This document shows positions 23,096-33,083 of a stretch of 64,000 nucleotides of DNA, in pieces. Position 1 is the first letter of the stretch. Each line of letters starts with the position of its first letter. The stretch is from Przewalskia tangutica (lineage: Eukaryota > Streptophyta > Magnoliopsida > Solanales > Solanaceae): contig CM056736.1 in NCBI GenBank assembly GCA_029844215.1, positions 20,149,501-20,213,500 on the forward strand. Reading direction: 5' to 3'. A model generated the notes under the pieces. The model was not told the origin of the DNA, searched no databases, and saw only the letters and a list, made by a program, of their open reading frames with translations. The translations under genes and the position numbers were made by a program.

Positions 23096-24605
23096 CTCAT
23101 CTGCAACAACTTCTGAATATTTTGTGGTTCTGTATCAAGAGAAACCTTGGACACAAAACTCTGATATTGTGATGACAACCCTATGTAATCAACATAATTA
23201 GATATAGAATATAAGCAACTAGAATTGCTATGTTTAGTAATATAATCCTTGTGCCAGATGGGAGGTCTGCTGACTCTGGCAGATCTTCTAGTTTCAAGTT
23301 TCAAGTGGTGCTGAACTTGCTTCTATGCATTCAGGATTAGAATCATGTCTGGGAGAGTGAGTGTGTTGACCCTCACTAGACATGGATACATTATGATTAG
23401 AATCTGCAGCTGGTGTATCTGATCCTGTGCTCTCATAATCAGGTATGTTAGAATCTACAACCTGCTGGTGAATTAGATCATCATAGCATAATTGTTCATG
23501 GGAACTTATATGATTAATCTCCTCAGTATTGCCACCTTTAAGTGGGAATATAGTCTCCATGAAAATCACATCCCTGCTCATAAAGAATACCATATTCTCC
23601 ATATCATAGAGTTTATATCCTTTCTGAGCAGAATCATAACCAATAAAAACAACTTTCACAGCTCTAGGACTAAACTTGTCATGAGTGGTTAATATAGCAG
23701 CAAAACAAAGACATTCAATCACTCTGAGATGACTCAATTAAGGTATCTTTTTGTACAACACTTCAAATGGAGATTTATTCTTAATGACTGTAGATGGAAT
23801 TCTATTGATTATGTACACATCATTTTCAGCACATATACACCAGAATCTATCAGGCAGTCCTGCTTGTATTTTAATTGCTCTTGTTGTTTCAAGTATGTGT
23901 CTATGTTTTCTTTCCACAATCCCATTTTGTTGTGGTGTGTAGGGACAAGAGTTTTCATGTATTACACCATGTAGAAACAGTGCCTTGCAACTTTTATTAA
24001 AAAGTTTTGTTCCATTATCAGACCTCACTCTTTGTATTTTAACTCCAAACTGAGTGTTAGTTTCAACAAAGAAATCTTTAAATATTGTAGACATATCAGA
24101 CTTAAATCTAAGCAATAAAATCCAAGTCTATCTGGAATGATCATCCACAACAGTCAAGAAAACCTCATTCCATTGTATGTTGCAGTTTTAAAGGGACCCC
24201 ATACATCCATATGCAACAATTGAAAGGGCTTGAATGCTATATTAGTACTAAGAGGAAAGGGGATCCTAGTTTGTCTAGTTAGAGGACAAACTTCATAATT
24301 ATTTAATGTAAAATCAGCAACATTTTTTTAAAAGAAGAAATCTTTTTCAACACACTCAAAGGTACATGACATAACCTCTGATGCCATATATCTGCACCTA
24401 CATGCTGAGAGGCTGACAAACAGCTGGTCAACCCTTCTCCTTTATTCTGGATATCTGAACACAGAATGTAAATGCCATCTTCCTCACTACAAATCTCCCT
24501 CACCTTCCCAGACGAGAGATCCTGAAAGAAGGAAACACTACAATTGAGCTCTCCGGTTACTTTGAACACATACATCAAATTGAATTTGAATGTTGGGACA
24601 TACAA
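23096..24605 (-). pseudogene. Copia B integrase and linker
   Basis: From the right: 24303-24605 (pre-integrase, ADIWHQRLCHVPLSVLKK), 23738-24115 (core: VRSDNGTKLFN, CPYTPQQNGIVERKHRHIL, with the catalytic Glu in the VERKHR segment), 23294-23737 (C-terminal GY fold, KVVFIGYDSAQKGYK, then Ser/Asp-rich linker) and 23077-23304 (SARVSRPPIWHKDYITK, the linker end that leads into RT). The stop at 23737 and the gap 24116-24302 are shared with A. Confidence 0.85.
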
Positions 24606-24692
24606 GAAATTTCTAAGAGTATCACCTCCTCCTAAGTGATGGTCACCTATGTGTGAAATCTTGGTGGAATCTCCTGTAGGTAACTGAACCTT

Positions 24693-25492
24693 TCATGTAC
24701 CTTCTGTAAGTTGTTTATTATGTAAATATTTGTGATCACTAATCATGTGATTAGTCGCACCTGTATCTATAATCCATTTCAGGATAGCCTTACGATCAGA
24801 GAAACATATACCTGGTGCATTTGCACTAATTCCAATGTTCTGTTGGTTGTCGAGTAGTCTGAGAAGTTGCTGATGTTGAGTAGGAGTAAGATGAGTGAAC
24901 AATTGTGCCCTCTGGCTCTGAGAATTCTGGTTCATGCTTTGTTGATACTCCTATCCAGTGTCTTCAACTGCAGAATTCGATCCTGTCACAGCATAAACTT
25001 TCTTAGCTTTATTATTTTTAAAATTATCAGGATATCCATGTAACCTGTAGCAATCATCTTGTATGTGTCATGTCTTGTGACAATAGTCACATTTCATCAA
25101 TTTATAGCAATCTACTTTCCAATGCCCTTTTATATGACAAAAGTCACACATAGCATTTGGATTATATGGCTTCTTTTGTTTCATCACTGCATTTTCATTC
25201 TTGTTTCCAACTGTGAACATGACAGATGATGACTCCATCTGGTCCTGCACCATTCTGCTAGTTCCAGCTACCATCCATTGACTCTCTTCTTGATTGATCA
25301 TGGCATAGACCTGATTCAAACTCGGTATCTGCTGCATCATAAGTATCTGACTTCTGACCTGACCATAACTTTCATTCAGTCCCATTAAAAACTGCAGTAG
25401 TCTCTGGTACTGCACATGATCGACAAACTCTTTCGATTTTGGACAGCATGATGGAATTGGAATAATAGAATCATATTCATCTCATAGATCTC
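24693..25492 (-). pseudogene. Copia B protease and nucleocapsid
   Basis: 24693-24935 carries a Gln-rich GAG tail and the protease site WIIDTGATNHMISDHKYL. 25068-25415 carries the GAG helices (LLQFLMGLNESYGQVRSQI) and the zinc knuckle CDFCHIKGHWKVDC plus the start of a second knuckle, CDYCHKT, ended by the same stop as in A. Two further stops separate these pieces. Confidence 0.85.
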
Positions 25493-25963
25493 TCAACTTG
25501 GAATAATACATGGAAATTGATAATGATCCTTGTCGAATGGTAAAATTTCTTTATGCAATTGGAAGGCTCGAGAAGTGTTTATTTTATCAAACCTCTCTTT
25601 TAATTCCTCCCATATGATGTATGAATCTGAATTGAACAACATACCAGTAAGTAAGTCTTTACTTACATTCCCTATTTGCCAAGAAACAACTATCGCATTA
25701 TATCTATCCCATAATTTCGCCAAATCTCCACCGAAAGAAGATCTCCTTACTGATCCATCAACAAAGCCTATCTTATTTTTTCCCAGTAGAGCAAGCTTCA
25801 TAGCTCTGCTCCATAGTGTGTAATTTTCCATTCCAGTTAGAACAATTCCAACCGACAGTGATCCAGGCGCATCCGAAGAAAACAAATACAAAGGATGGTT
25901 ATGGTCTATACATACATTGACTGTGGCACCTCCACCAGTCAAGATTTCTTCATCATTCTCCAT
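25493..25963 (-). pseudogene. Copia B GAG N-terminal half
   Basis: A 156-codon frame starting MENDEEILTGGGATV, with NHPLYLFSSDAPGS, LTGMENYTLWSRAMKLALLGK and KLWDRYNAIVVSWQIGNVSKDL, WEELKERFDKINTSRAFQLHKEI: the standard N-terminal order of plant copia GAG. It ends in a frameshift near 25500. The chosen ATG lies about 310 bp after the primer site and is the first in frame. Confidence 0.88.
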
Positions 25964-26256
25964 TACTCTTCGTCAACTATTTGATTCTTCTTCTTAGTGT
26001 TGCGAAATTAGTAAAACAACAACAATACCCAAAAAAATATATGCTATATCTAACAGATCGCACACATCGCAACTTTAATCGAATTGCATATGAGTAATTC
26101 CTCTCGATCCGTCGATCAACACATTGTATGTAGCAGATTTCATTCGATCTATTCCTATTGAGTTTTGATTCCACTCAATCTTATAGATCGATGCTCAGAT
26201 TCATTTGCATGTAAAAATCGCACACTTCAGTTTGATTCAATTGCATTGATTCCACT

Positions 26257-26270
26257 CGACTTTGATACCA
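26257..26270 (-). other. Primer-binding site of copia B
   Basis: Minus strand TGGTATCAAAGTCG adjoins the LTR; initiator tRNA-Met type, one base different from A. Confidence 0.85.
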
Positions 26271-26666
26271 TGATGAATATCGATCAGTACATGAAGCTAA
26301 CAGAATTGTATGAAGGAACGAGGATTGTGCGAGGAAACATAAAGTAAAGAAGATGGAGAAGAAGAGAAGATGGGGGAGAAGGAGAGAGTGCGAGCGGGAG
26401 AAAGAAAGGGGAAGAATGAGAGAGAGACAGAATTATGTGTGTTGTATTAATTGAAGAAAAAATGAATTTACACCACATATGCTACTTATATACAAGTAGA
26501 CTTGGCTAAGCTAATTACACACTTAGGCTAATTACACATATCAACTTTAATTGTAACTAGCTAACTTCTCTTAACAAACTTAACAACTTTGTAACTACAT
26601 TTTAACTACCAAGTAACAATCTTCCAATACATTAAGGGTATACACAATTATGGTATATCTTCCACA
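26271..26666 (-). repeat. Copia B 5' LTR
   Basis: 396 bp, TGATGAATATC to CTTCCACA, nearly identical to 19207-19598. Confidence 0.92.
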
Positions 26667-26911
26667 TAATTGAGAAATGATATGTTTGTAAGCTACGATT
26701 TATTTCATGTCATATGATCGGTTGCACCCAAATGTGACTAGCCTTGCATGTTCACATTATGTTCTTTATTCTCAAAACTTTCTTCAGAATTTTTATCCGT
26801 TGTTCTTGCACATGAGCTGTTGTTTTGTTTTCTCTATTTAAGTTGAAAATCGGGGCAAATTTATGAATCTTATAGCACAATTCCATAAGGTGTCATGTTT
26901 TTTTTACGGTA

Positions 26912-27177
26912 CTCCCTTTGTCCTAAAATAAGTGTTGTTTTAGGAAAAGAATTATCCCAAAATAATAGTTGCTTTAAAAACTTAAGACAAAAATTAGTAT
27001 ATTCTTTATCAAACTATATCCTTATATTAATTATTGAAGAACTATTTCTTCTTAAAAGTGCTCAATTCACAAGAAATAATGTCTAATAGTCAAGAGTAAT
27101 TTAATAAATTATATATTATATTTATTACTTTTTAAATGAGCGTAAAATGAGCTAAAGCCGCACTTGAACATAAGGAG
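26912..27177. mobile_element. Stowaway-type MITE, copy 2
   Basis: Same 266-bp element as 19844-20109, carried along by the segmental duplication; TA on both sides (26910-26911 and 27178-27179). The rest of 26667-27532 is flank without genes. Confidence 0.75.
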
Positions 27178-27539
27178 TAATAACAAACCATAAAAGTCTT
27201 CTTAGAATTGTAATTATTGCTCCTCACGTAACATATTAGGTTTTTGTCCATAAGAATTTATGAACCAGACTCCAAAATAAATGAGTACACGCGTGTAATA
27301 AAACTACTAAGTTATATATTAAAGACTATCAGCTAACTATACTAAGAATTAAGAAATGAAATAAAGCATCTGTGCAATTACCAGAACTTATAGTAAAAGC
27401 AGTCTATTGCAGCAGTCGTGAATATATACACATACGCTGCCAGTATTAATAGATATTTTTATTTCCTTATTTTAACTTTTAAAAGGAAAAAAAATACTTT
27501 TCGCCTCAAATTCTTTAAGAATATAATTATTACACAAAA

Positions 27540-27984
27540 TATTCTACTATTTGGAAGATAATTATTGTGAACTATTTTATTTTCAATGTATACATGAAAA
27601 TTGCTACTACAAACATTAATTAATAACCAACAAATGCTGGGACAAAAGTTTAGAGAAAATTACGTGGGTGCATGAATTTGAACGACAACTATTATTGTAG
27701 CATAGTTAATCACCATGTCTATTCATTATTTGTTGTTTTACCAGTGTTTTAAAAGGCAGTTTCACGATTTGTTTCGGGGCGGGGCACTGGCAAATGTCTC
27801 AGGGCTCACATGCGGGGCTTAATTCTTGTGAGTCTTACGTCTTAAGCGCCCGACGGTACGCTCTAAACACGCCTAAATCCCAACACTCGGGGCTCACCTA
27901 ATAGTTCTTACACAAATTATATGTTAAATTCCTTAATAAAAATCGTTGACCCTCATAATTCTTTAACAAATGAACGATACTTAT
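27540..27984. other. AT-rich spacer, no gene
   Basis: Unique to the right of the duplication. 27740-27905 is less AT-rich (AGTGTTTTAAAAGGCAG... GGGGCGGGGC... TTAAGCGCCC) and resembles a dispersed plant repeat with GTTTTAAAAGGC starts, but I cannot name it. No ORF of interest. Confidence 0.5.
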
Positions 27985-28364
27985 GGCCTATTTTGATTGG
28001 CGCTGGGCAGAAGTGATTCTGACAAAAGTGATTTATGTTTGGATGCAACAAGATAAAAGTGATTGTTATCAATAAATGATGTTTGAATAGTTTTGATCAA
28101 AATTGTTTTTGAATGTAGAATTACCAAAATGGACATTTAGTCATTACATATAAATAAAAATTACTAATAAATGGAAGTATGTACATAAAAATTACAAATA
28201 GATAATAGAATTTAAAGTGCAATATAGTACTTAAATATTAGTAGAATATTATTACAATACTAATTTAAAGTGCAAATAGTATTTAAATATTATTACAATA
28301 CTAATTTTGCATGTACTCTATAATTTGATTGCGGACTAACTCTCGAAGTTCCAGTGATTTTTCA

Positions 28365-28470
28365 CTAGAGCCTAGGCGCCACGGCCCTTCGGGAAGGAGC
28401 CGCGGCGCCTAAGTTCCAGTGATTTTTCACGTTGAAGGAGCTGCGACCCTTGGGAGGAGGAGCCGCGACG
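28365..28470. other. CG-rich module inside the TIR element
   Basis: GCGCCACGGCCCTTCGGGAA, AGCCGCGGCGCC and GAGCCGCGACGC within otherwise AT-rich DNA, framed by two copies of AAGTTCCAGTGATTTTTCAC (28346-28365 and 28412-28431). It resembles the CG-rich modules of the retrotransposon LTRs in this window. Confidence 0.55.
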
Positions 28471-28736
28471 CTCTTCAGGCAATTCTTCAAAAAATATAAA
28501 AAAAATCGATACTTCAATTTGGGTATATTTATTTCTTGTTTGTTCAAAATATAATGTATTATAGTAGGTAATATTCGGAGTATTTGAAAAAAGACAATAA
28601 AAAAATGAGAAGGATAATCCTCGTATAATCGAACAACGTTAGGATGTTCGAGGAGTTTAAAGTTTCAATCTGCAATTACACATGAACAAATGTCAACTTT
28701 AGTAGTATATTTGATTATTTTTTTAATTAAAACAGA

Positions 28737-28915
28737 ACATGAGTAGTATATTTGATTTTTTTTAATAATTATTTCTAGATATTTAAAGAGGGTAATAAAA
28801 GTTGTATATTTGGATTTTTTTAGTAATTATTTCTAGATATTTAAAGAGGGTAATGAAAGTTGTATATTTGATTTTTTTAGTAATTATTTATAGATATTTA
28901 AAGAGGGTAATGAAG
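28737..28915. repeat. Tandem repeat, three units of about 60 bp
   Basis: Each unit carries GTATATTTGAT, a T-run, AATTATTT(C/A)TAGATATTT and AAAGAGGGTAAT. AT-rich, non-coding. Confidence 0.6.
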
Positions 28916-29189
28916 GTGGATAAAGTTGTTGATGAAAATTAAAGAGGGTAATAAAGAAAATGATAAAATTCAAATTGAGATAAATGGTAGAAGTGCTTCT
29001 GACAGAACTACAAATTTTAGCTTCAGCCAGAAGTGCTTCTAGAGACCAGAAACACTTCTGAAAAGCCAAATTTTGCCATTTTCATGAAAGTGGTACCCAT
29101 AAGCACTTCTGGGTACCCAGAAGTCAATCCAAACAGGCACTTAATAGTTTTTGCCATTTTAAGATAATATTCGCTATTTTAACAACAAC

Positions 29190-30426
29190 ATGACTGGACA
29201 AGATCAATTCAACCAATTCAACATTGAAAATTTCACCGACTACTCAAGACACTAACGCTGCCTTCAACTCCACTGTTCTTGGCACTTCTAGTGTCACCAC
29301 TGATCATGACATTTCTAATGTCTTTCAAACCACTGCTTTTGGCACTTCTAGTTCCACCACTACTTTTGGTACTTCAAGTGCCACCACTGCTTTTGGCACA
29401 ACGAATGTCAACACTGTTTTTGGCACAACCAATGCCTCCACTGCTACTCCGGGTTCTTATAGTGCCTATGCTCCTGCCCAAGGCGTCAACAACATCTATG
29501 ATCATGTTAGAGGCATTCCCAATTCCTTTGCAACTGCTCAAGGGGGCGCCACTCCCCCAACGCCTGCTGGTTTTTACCATGAACGTCCTGAAAAGTTCAT
29601 GGGTGCTCACTTTAAGAGATAGCAACAAAAGATGTTGTTTTTCCTGACGGTTATGGAAATGTCACGTTTTCTAACCGAAGATCCTCCACTAGTTGGGGAA
29701 GATGTGGACCATCAGCCAAATGATTTGGCGGGAGGGGTCCAAGGTAACCATGTCGCTGACGACATGAGGATGGTTCGCGAAGCATGGAAACATAGTGATT
29801 TCATGTGTAGGAACTATATTCTAAACAGTTTGTCTGATCCTCTCTACACGGTATATTGTATCATTGAAACTGCCAAGCAGTTATGGGACAAACTTCAGAA
29901 GAAATACAACATCCAAGATGCGGGTAGCAAGAAGTTCATCATGAGAAATTCCTGAAATTTTAAATGGTGGATAACAAAAGTGTGTCATCTCAAGTCCAGG
30001 AATTTCAAATGTTTCTACATTAAATGAATTTGGAAGGATTGAAGCCCAACGAACAATTCTTAGTTGGGGGGTTGATCGAGAAACTGCCTCCCTCGTAGAC
30101 TGAGTTTATGAACTATCTAAAACTCAAAACGAAGGAGATGACCTTAGATGAACTTATTGTCAAACTCCAGATTCAGGAGGATAATAAGAAGGCTATGTCA
30201 AAGGGAAAACAACCCGCTGAGGTTAAGGCGAACCTGACGAAAGTCAAAGGGAACTCAAGCAAGAAGGGGAAGTTCTAGAAGAAATGCAAGCCCAAAACAA
30301 CTAAAAAGTTCAAGGGAAACTGTAATCACTATGGTATAGTTGGTCACATGGACAAAGACTGCTGCAGACTCAAACGTGAGAATAAAGAGAAGGCCAAAGT
30401 CAAATCCAAGGCTAACATCGTTGAAG
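29190..30426 (+). pseudogene. Copia C GAG
   Basis: Begins MTGQDQFNQFNIENFT at 29190, then a frameshift into 29224-29622, a low-complexity Thr/Ser/Gly stretch with repeated FGTSSATTAFGT-like units, then HERPEKFMGAHFKR. 29632-29955 continues the capsid (AKQLWDKLQKKYNIQDAGSKKF), then KTKEMTLDELIVKLQIQE near 30125-30180. The zinc knuckle near 30320-30362 reads CNHYGIVGHMDKDC: the second Cys is replaced by Tyr, so it should not bind zinc normally. Stops at 29620, 29953, 30025 and 30275 interrupt it. Confidence 0.8.
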
Positions 30427-30734
30427 ACACGCTTCCATACAAGGAAAACAACATAACCTCTCGCAAACGAAGTTATGATAAAAACTCTGAGGATCAAGGA
30501 GTCGATGACTACCTAGATCCAACCAGTTCAGATCAAGTGAATTCTGAAGTGGCTGATTATCCGGATTTCAGTAATCCAGATTCTCAGGACATGGAAGATT
30601 CAGAGATGGAACCAAGGAGAAACAAAAGGGCCCGGAAGGACAAGTCCTTCGGTTCAAACTTTGAAGCCTATTTGGTTCAGGATGAACCACGGACAATCGT
30701 CGAAGCATTGTCAACTTCAGAAGCACCGCTCTGA
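30348..30734 (+). pseudogene. Copia C GAG-to-linker fusion, 128 codons
   Basis: An uninterrupted frame starts inside the zinc knuckle (MDKDCCRLKRENKEKAKVK), runs through ANIVEDT and continues with PYKENNITSRKRSYDKN and MEPRRNKRARKDKSFGSNF, which in related copia elements lies between integrase and RT (compare IFPYKDKDRSV and EPRRSKRGKIAKDLG in element D, 63530-63690). Protease and integrase, normally about 2 kb, are therefore deleted with the frame preserved. It ends at a stop in STSEAPL, where copia RT would continue KEA. Confidence 0.78.
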
Positions 30735-31791
30735 AAGGAAGCTTTAGAAAGTGAGATAGAATTCATTCTGCATAACCACACCTGGGAGTTGGCTGAACTT
30801 CCCCCGGGACACAAACCGTTAGGTTGTAAGTGGATCCTTAAATGGAAGTTAAAGGCATATGGTTCTATCGACAAGTACAAGGCTAGGTTAGTGGTCAAGG
30901 TCTATTGCAAAAAAAAAAGGGCCTTGATTACTTCGATACCTATGCTCCGGTGTCTAGAATGACATCCATGCGTATGTTCATAGCTATCGTCGCTTTGCAG
31001 GATCTTGAAATACATCAAATGGATGTCAAGACTGCCTTCTTAAATGGTGATTTGGAAGAAGAAATATATATGGACCTACCCGAGAGGTATGTGGTTCTAG
31101 GATAAGATACAAAAGTGTGTCGGCTTGTTAAATCATTATACGGGATGAAACAAGCCCCTAAACAATGACACGAGAAATTTGAAAGTACTTTACTATCAAA
31201 AGGGTTCGTCATTAATGGAGGTCACAAATGTGTCTACATGAAAGGAAATGTCGAATCCTTCGTCATGATATGCCTTTATGTAGATGACTTGTTGATCACT
31301 GGAAGCAGTCCTGAGATGATCCTACATACTAAGAACATGTTAAAACAGTGTTTTGACATGAAAGATATGGGCATTGCAGATGTCATCTTAGGAATTAAGA
31401 TCTCTAAGACATCTAATGGACTGGTCTTGTCTCAATCTCATTACATCGAAGATGTACTGATTTTTTTTGGATATTCGACAGTTCACCGGTATCGACACCA
31501 TTGGATATAAGTCAAAAGATTGACAAACATCTTGGTAAGGTTGTACGCCAGGAGCGATATGCGCAGGTGATTGGTAGTCTGATGTATATCACAAACTGCA
31601 CTCGACCTGATATCGCTCATGCAGTCAATAAATTGGCTAGGTTCACTCGAAATCCAAGTAAGGATCACTGGAAAGCGTTAAACAGGGTACTACTGTTCCT
31701 AAAGTTCACGATAAATTTCGGGTTACACTATTCGAGGTATCCAGCGGTACTAGAGGGGTACAACGATGCAAACTGGATATCTGATAGCGAT
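30735..31791 (+). pseudogene. Copia C reverse transcriptase
   Basis: NHTWELAELPPGHKPLGCKW, DKYKARLVVK, FDTYAPVSRMTSMRMFIAIV, QMDVKTAFLNGDLEEEIYM, the catalytic ICLYVDDLLITGSS near 31265-31305, GIADVILGIKISKTSNGLV and IGSLMYITNCTRPDIAHAV. It converts element RNA to cDNA. Interrupted by a frameshift in an A8 run at 30908-30915, stops near 31105 and 31170, and a frame change at 31460. The target site of G1 (GACAT) lies just inside RNase H after NDANWISDSDD. Confidence 0.88.
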
Positions 31792-31796
31792 GACAT

Positions 31797-33083
31797 TGAT
31801 GCGCGATTTAATGCACACACTTTAACGCAAGTGCACGTTGTCGAGTCAAGTAATATAGTCTTTGAAGACCGAGTTATCGTCCTCAGGGATTAGTGTTCAA
31901 GTACCAACTTCTATTCTTTGTTATCTATTTGGTGACCGATATTTGAGTTGTTGATTATAACTAACAATTATAAAGACTAATTAACTATGTGTTTACTTCA
32001 GTGATGATGGAAATAGGGTTTTCAAGTCTCCTCAACTATCCACTGATATTACTTATTAATGCAACTAACTATGTTTCTTCTTCTTTTGGAGATAGCGGGT
32101 TTGCTAATTCGTTTTATACTCCCGTTAAGGCTATATAAACACTCAACTCCAGTAGCGCTCCTTTCTACCTTTCGGTGATAAGGATGACTCTATAGGAGGA
32201 TTAAGAACAAAAACCCTATTAATGCTACACAAGTAATTGAGGTATTTTCATCCTCAATTCGACTTATGTCTACCCAACTACAGCATAGTCACAACCTCCT
32301 CCTTTCGAAGTTTGATTAGAAATCATATAAATAATGATAATTAATGATCAAGTAATTACCAAGCAATCAAATCATCTATTGGATAAATCTCAACAAGAAG
32401 AAGAACAACCATAAGCATGCATTAATTCATAAAATAAGGTTAAAGTGAATTGACATGGAAAGCCCTATAATAGAATTAGTTCCTAGCCATAGACATGACA
32501 AGAACTAATTCAATATCCAACATAAAACTGAAATAAAGTAAAAGAAAGAAAGAAAATTACAATAGAATGGTCTCCAATCTTGAACTCCAAGATGTGTTGT
32601 GTTTGTGCAAGAAAGGGAACCCTTTAAAACTGCTTAGGGTTCTCTTTTTATAGCCTCCAAACCGCCCTTAAGGTTTTCCTTCAGGCCTGGCCCATAATTT
32701 CATCTAAAACCTGATTTGCCGGCGCGTGTGAAGTTCAGCTGTTGCTCGAGATTAGCCGCGCGGCCTGACTCACCAGATGTAGGCACCGCGGCGCTGGAAC
32801 TTCTGTACGCCTCTGAATGTTGGGCGCCGGGGCGCCTGGTTCTGCTGGCTGGAGGCGCCGCGACGCTGACCCGTGTCCGTGCCTGGTTTGCCACTTTCTC
32901 GCATTTTAAGCTCTGGAACCTCCACTTTTGCCCTCTTTTCGCTCCTTTTCCGCCAAAGAGCCACTTTAACCAATTTGACTCAAAAGAAAGAAAATCTATC
33001 CTAAGACGACACGTATTTGTACAAAAAAGGACAAAAGACTCACTAAAGACGACTAAAAAAGTGTATATAAAATACACCGATCA
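31797..33083 (-). repeat. G1 3' LTR
   Basis: TGATGCGCG to CACCGATCA on the plus strand (minus: TGATCGGTG...GCGCATCA). The same length as its partner and nearly identical outside a CG-rich block (32716-32885), where the two differ heavily. Confidence 0.93.
32641..32652 (-). promoter_or_regulatory. TATA box in G1 3' LTR
   Basis: TATAAAAAGAGA on the minus strand, followed by ACCCTAAGCAG. The CG-rich block lies immediately upstream (minus sense). The partner copy is at 39903-39914. Confidence 0.7.

Larger units (their letters stand above)
21144..26666 (-). mobile_element. Copia element B, structurally complete duplicate of A
   Basis: 5523 bp, minus orientation, with LTRs at 21144-21533 and 26271-26666, tRNA-Met primer site, GAG, PR, IN, RT and RNase H in copia order. 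The left TAATT-ATAT configuration and right TAATT are the same as around A. Coding frames are longer than in A but still broken by stops and frameshifts, several shared with A. It serves as the reference for the empty sites of the solo LTR and R. Confidence 0.93.
20462..27539. repeat. Tandem segmental duplication, copy 2 (intact layout)
   Basis: About 7.07 kb repeating copy 1 without the two later insertions. The junction at 20462 joins the end of the right flank to the leader of copia F through the shared string CACAAAA; the same string is present where copy 2 ends (27533-27539). This is what a microhomology-mediated or misaligned exchange would leave. Confidence 0.92.
27985..29140. mobile_element. 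Candidate non-autonomous TIR element (about 1.16 kb)
   Basis: The left end (GGCCTATTTTGATTGG) and the complement of the right end (GCCTGTTTGGATTGAC) form an imperfect terminal inverted repeat, and both ends carry subterminal AGAAGTG(C/A)TTCTG motifs in both orientations (28010-28060; 28995-29125), as in hAT-like or Harbinger-like MITEs. ACTTAT before and ACTTAA after may be a degenerate target duplication (5 of 6). No transposase. Inside lie a CG-rich module (28365-28470) and a three-unit tandem repeat (28737-28915). Confidence 0.45.
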
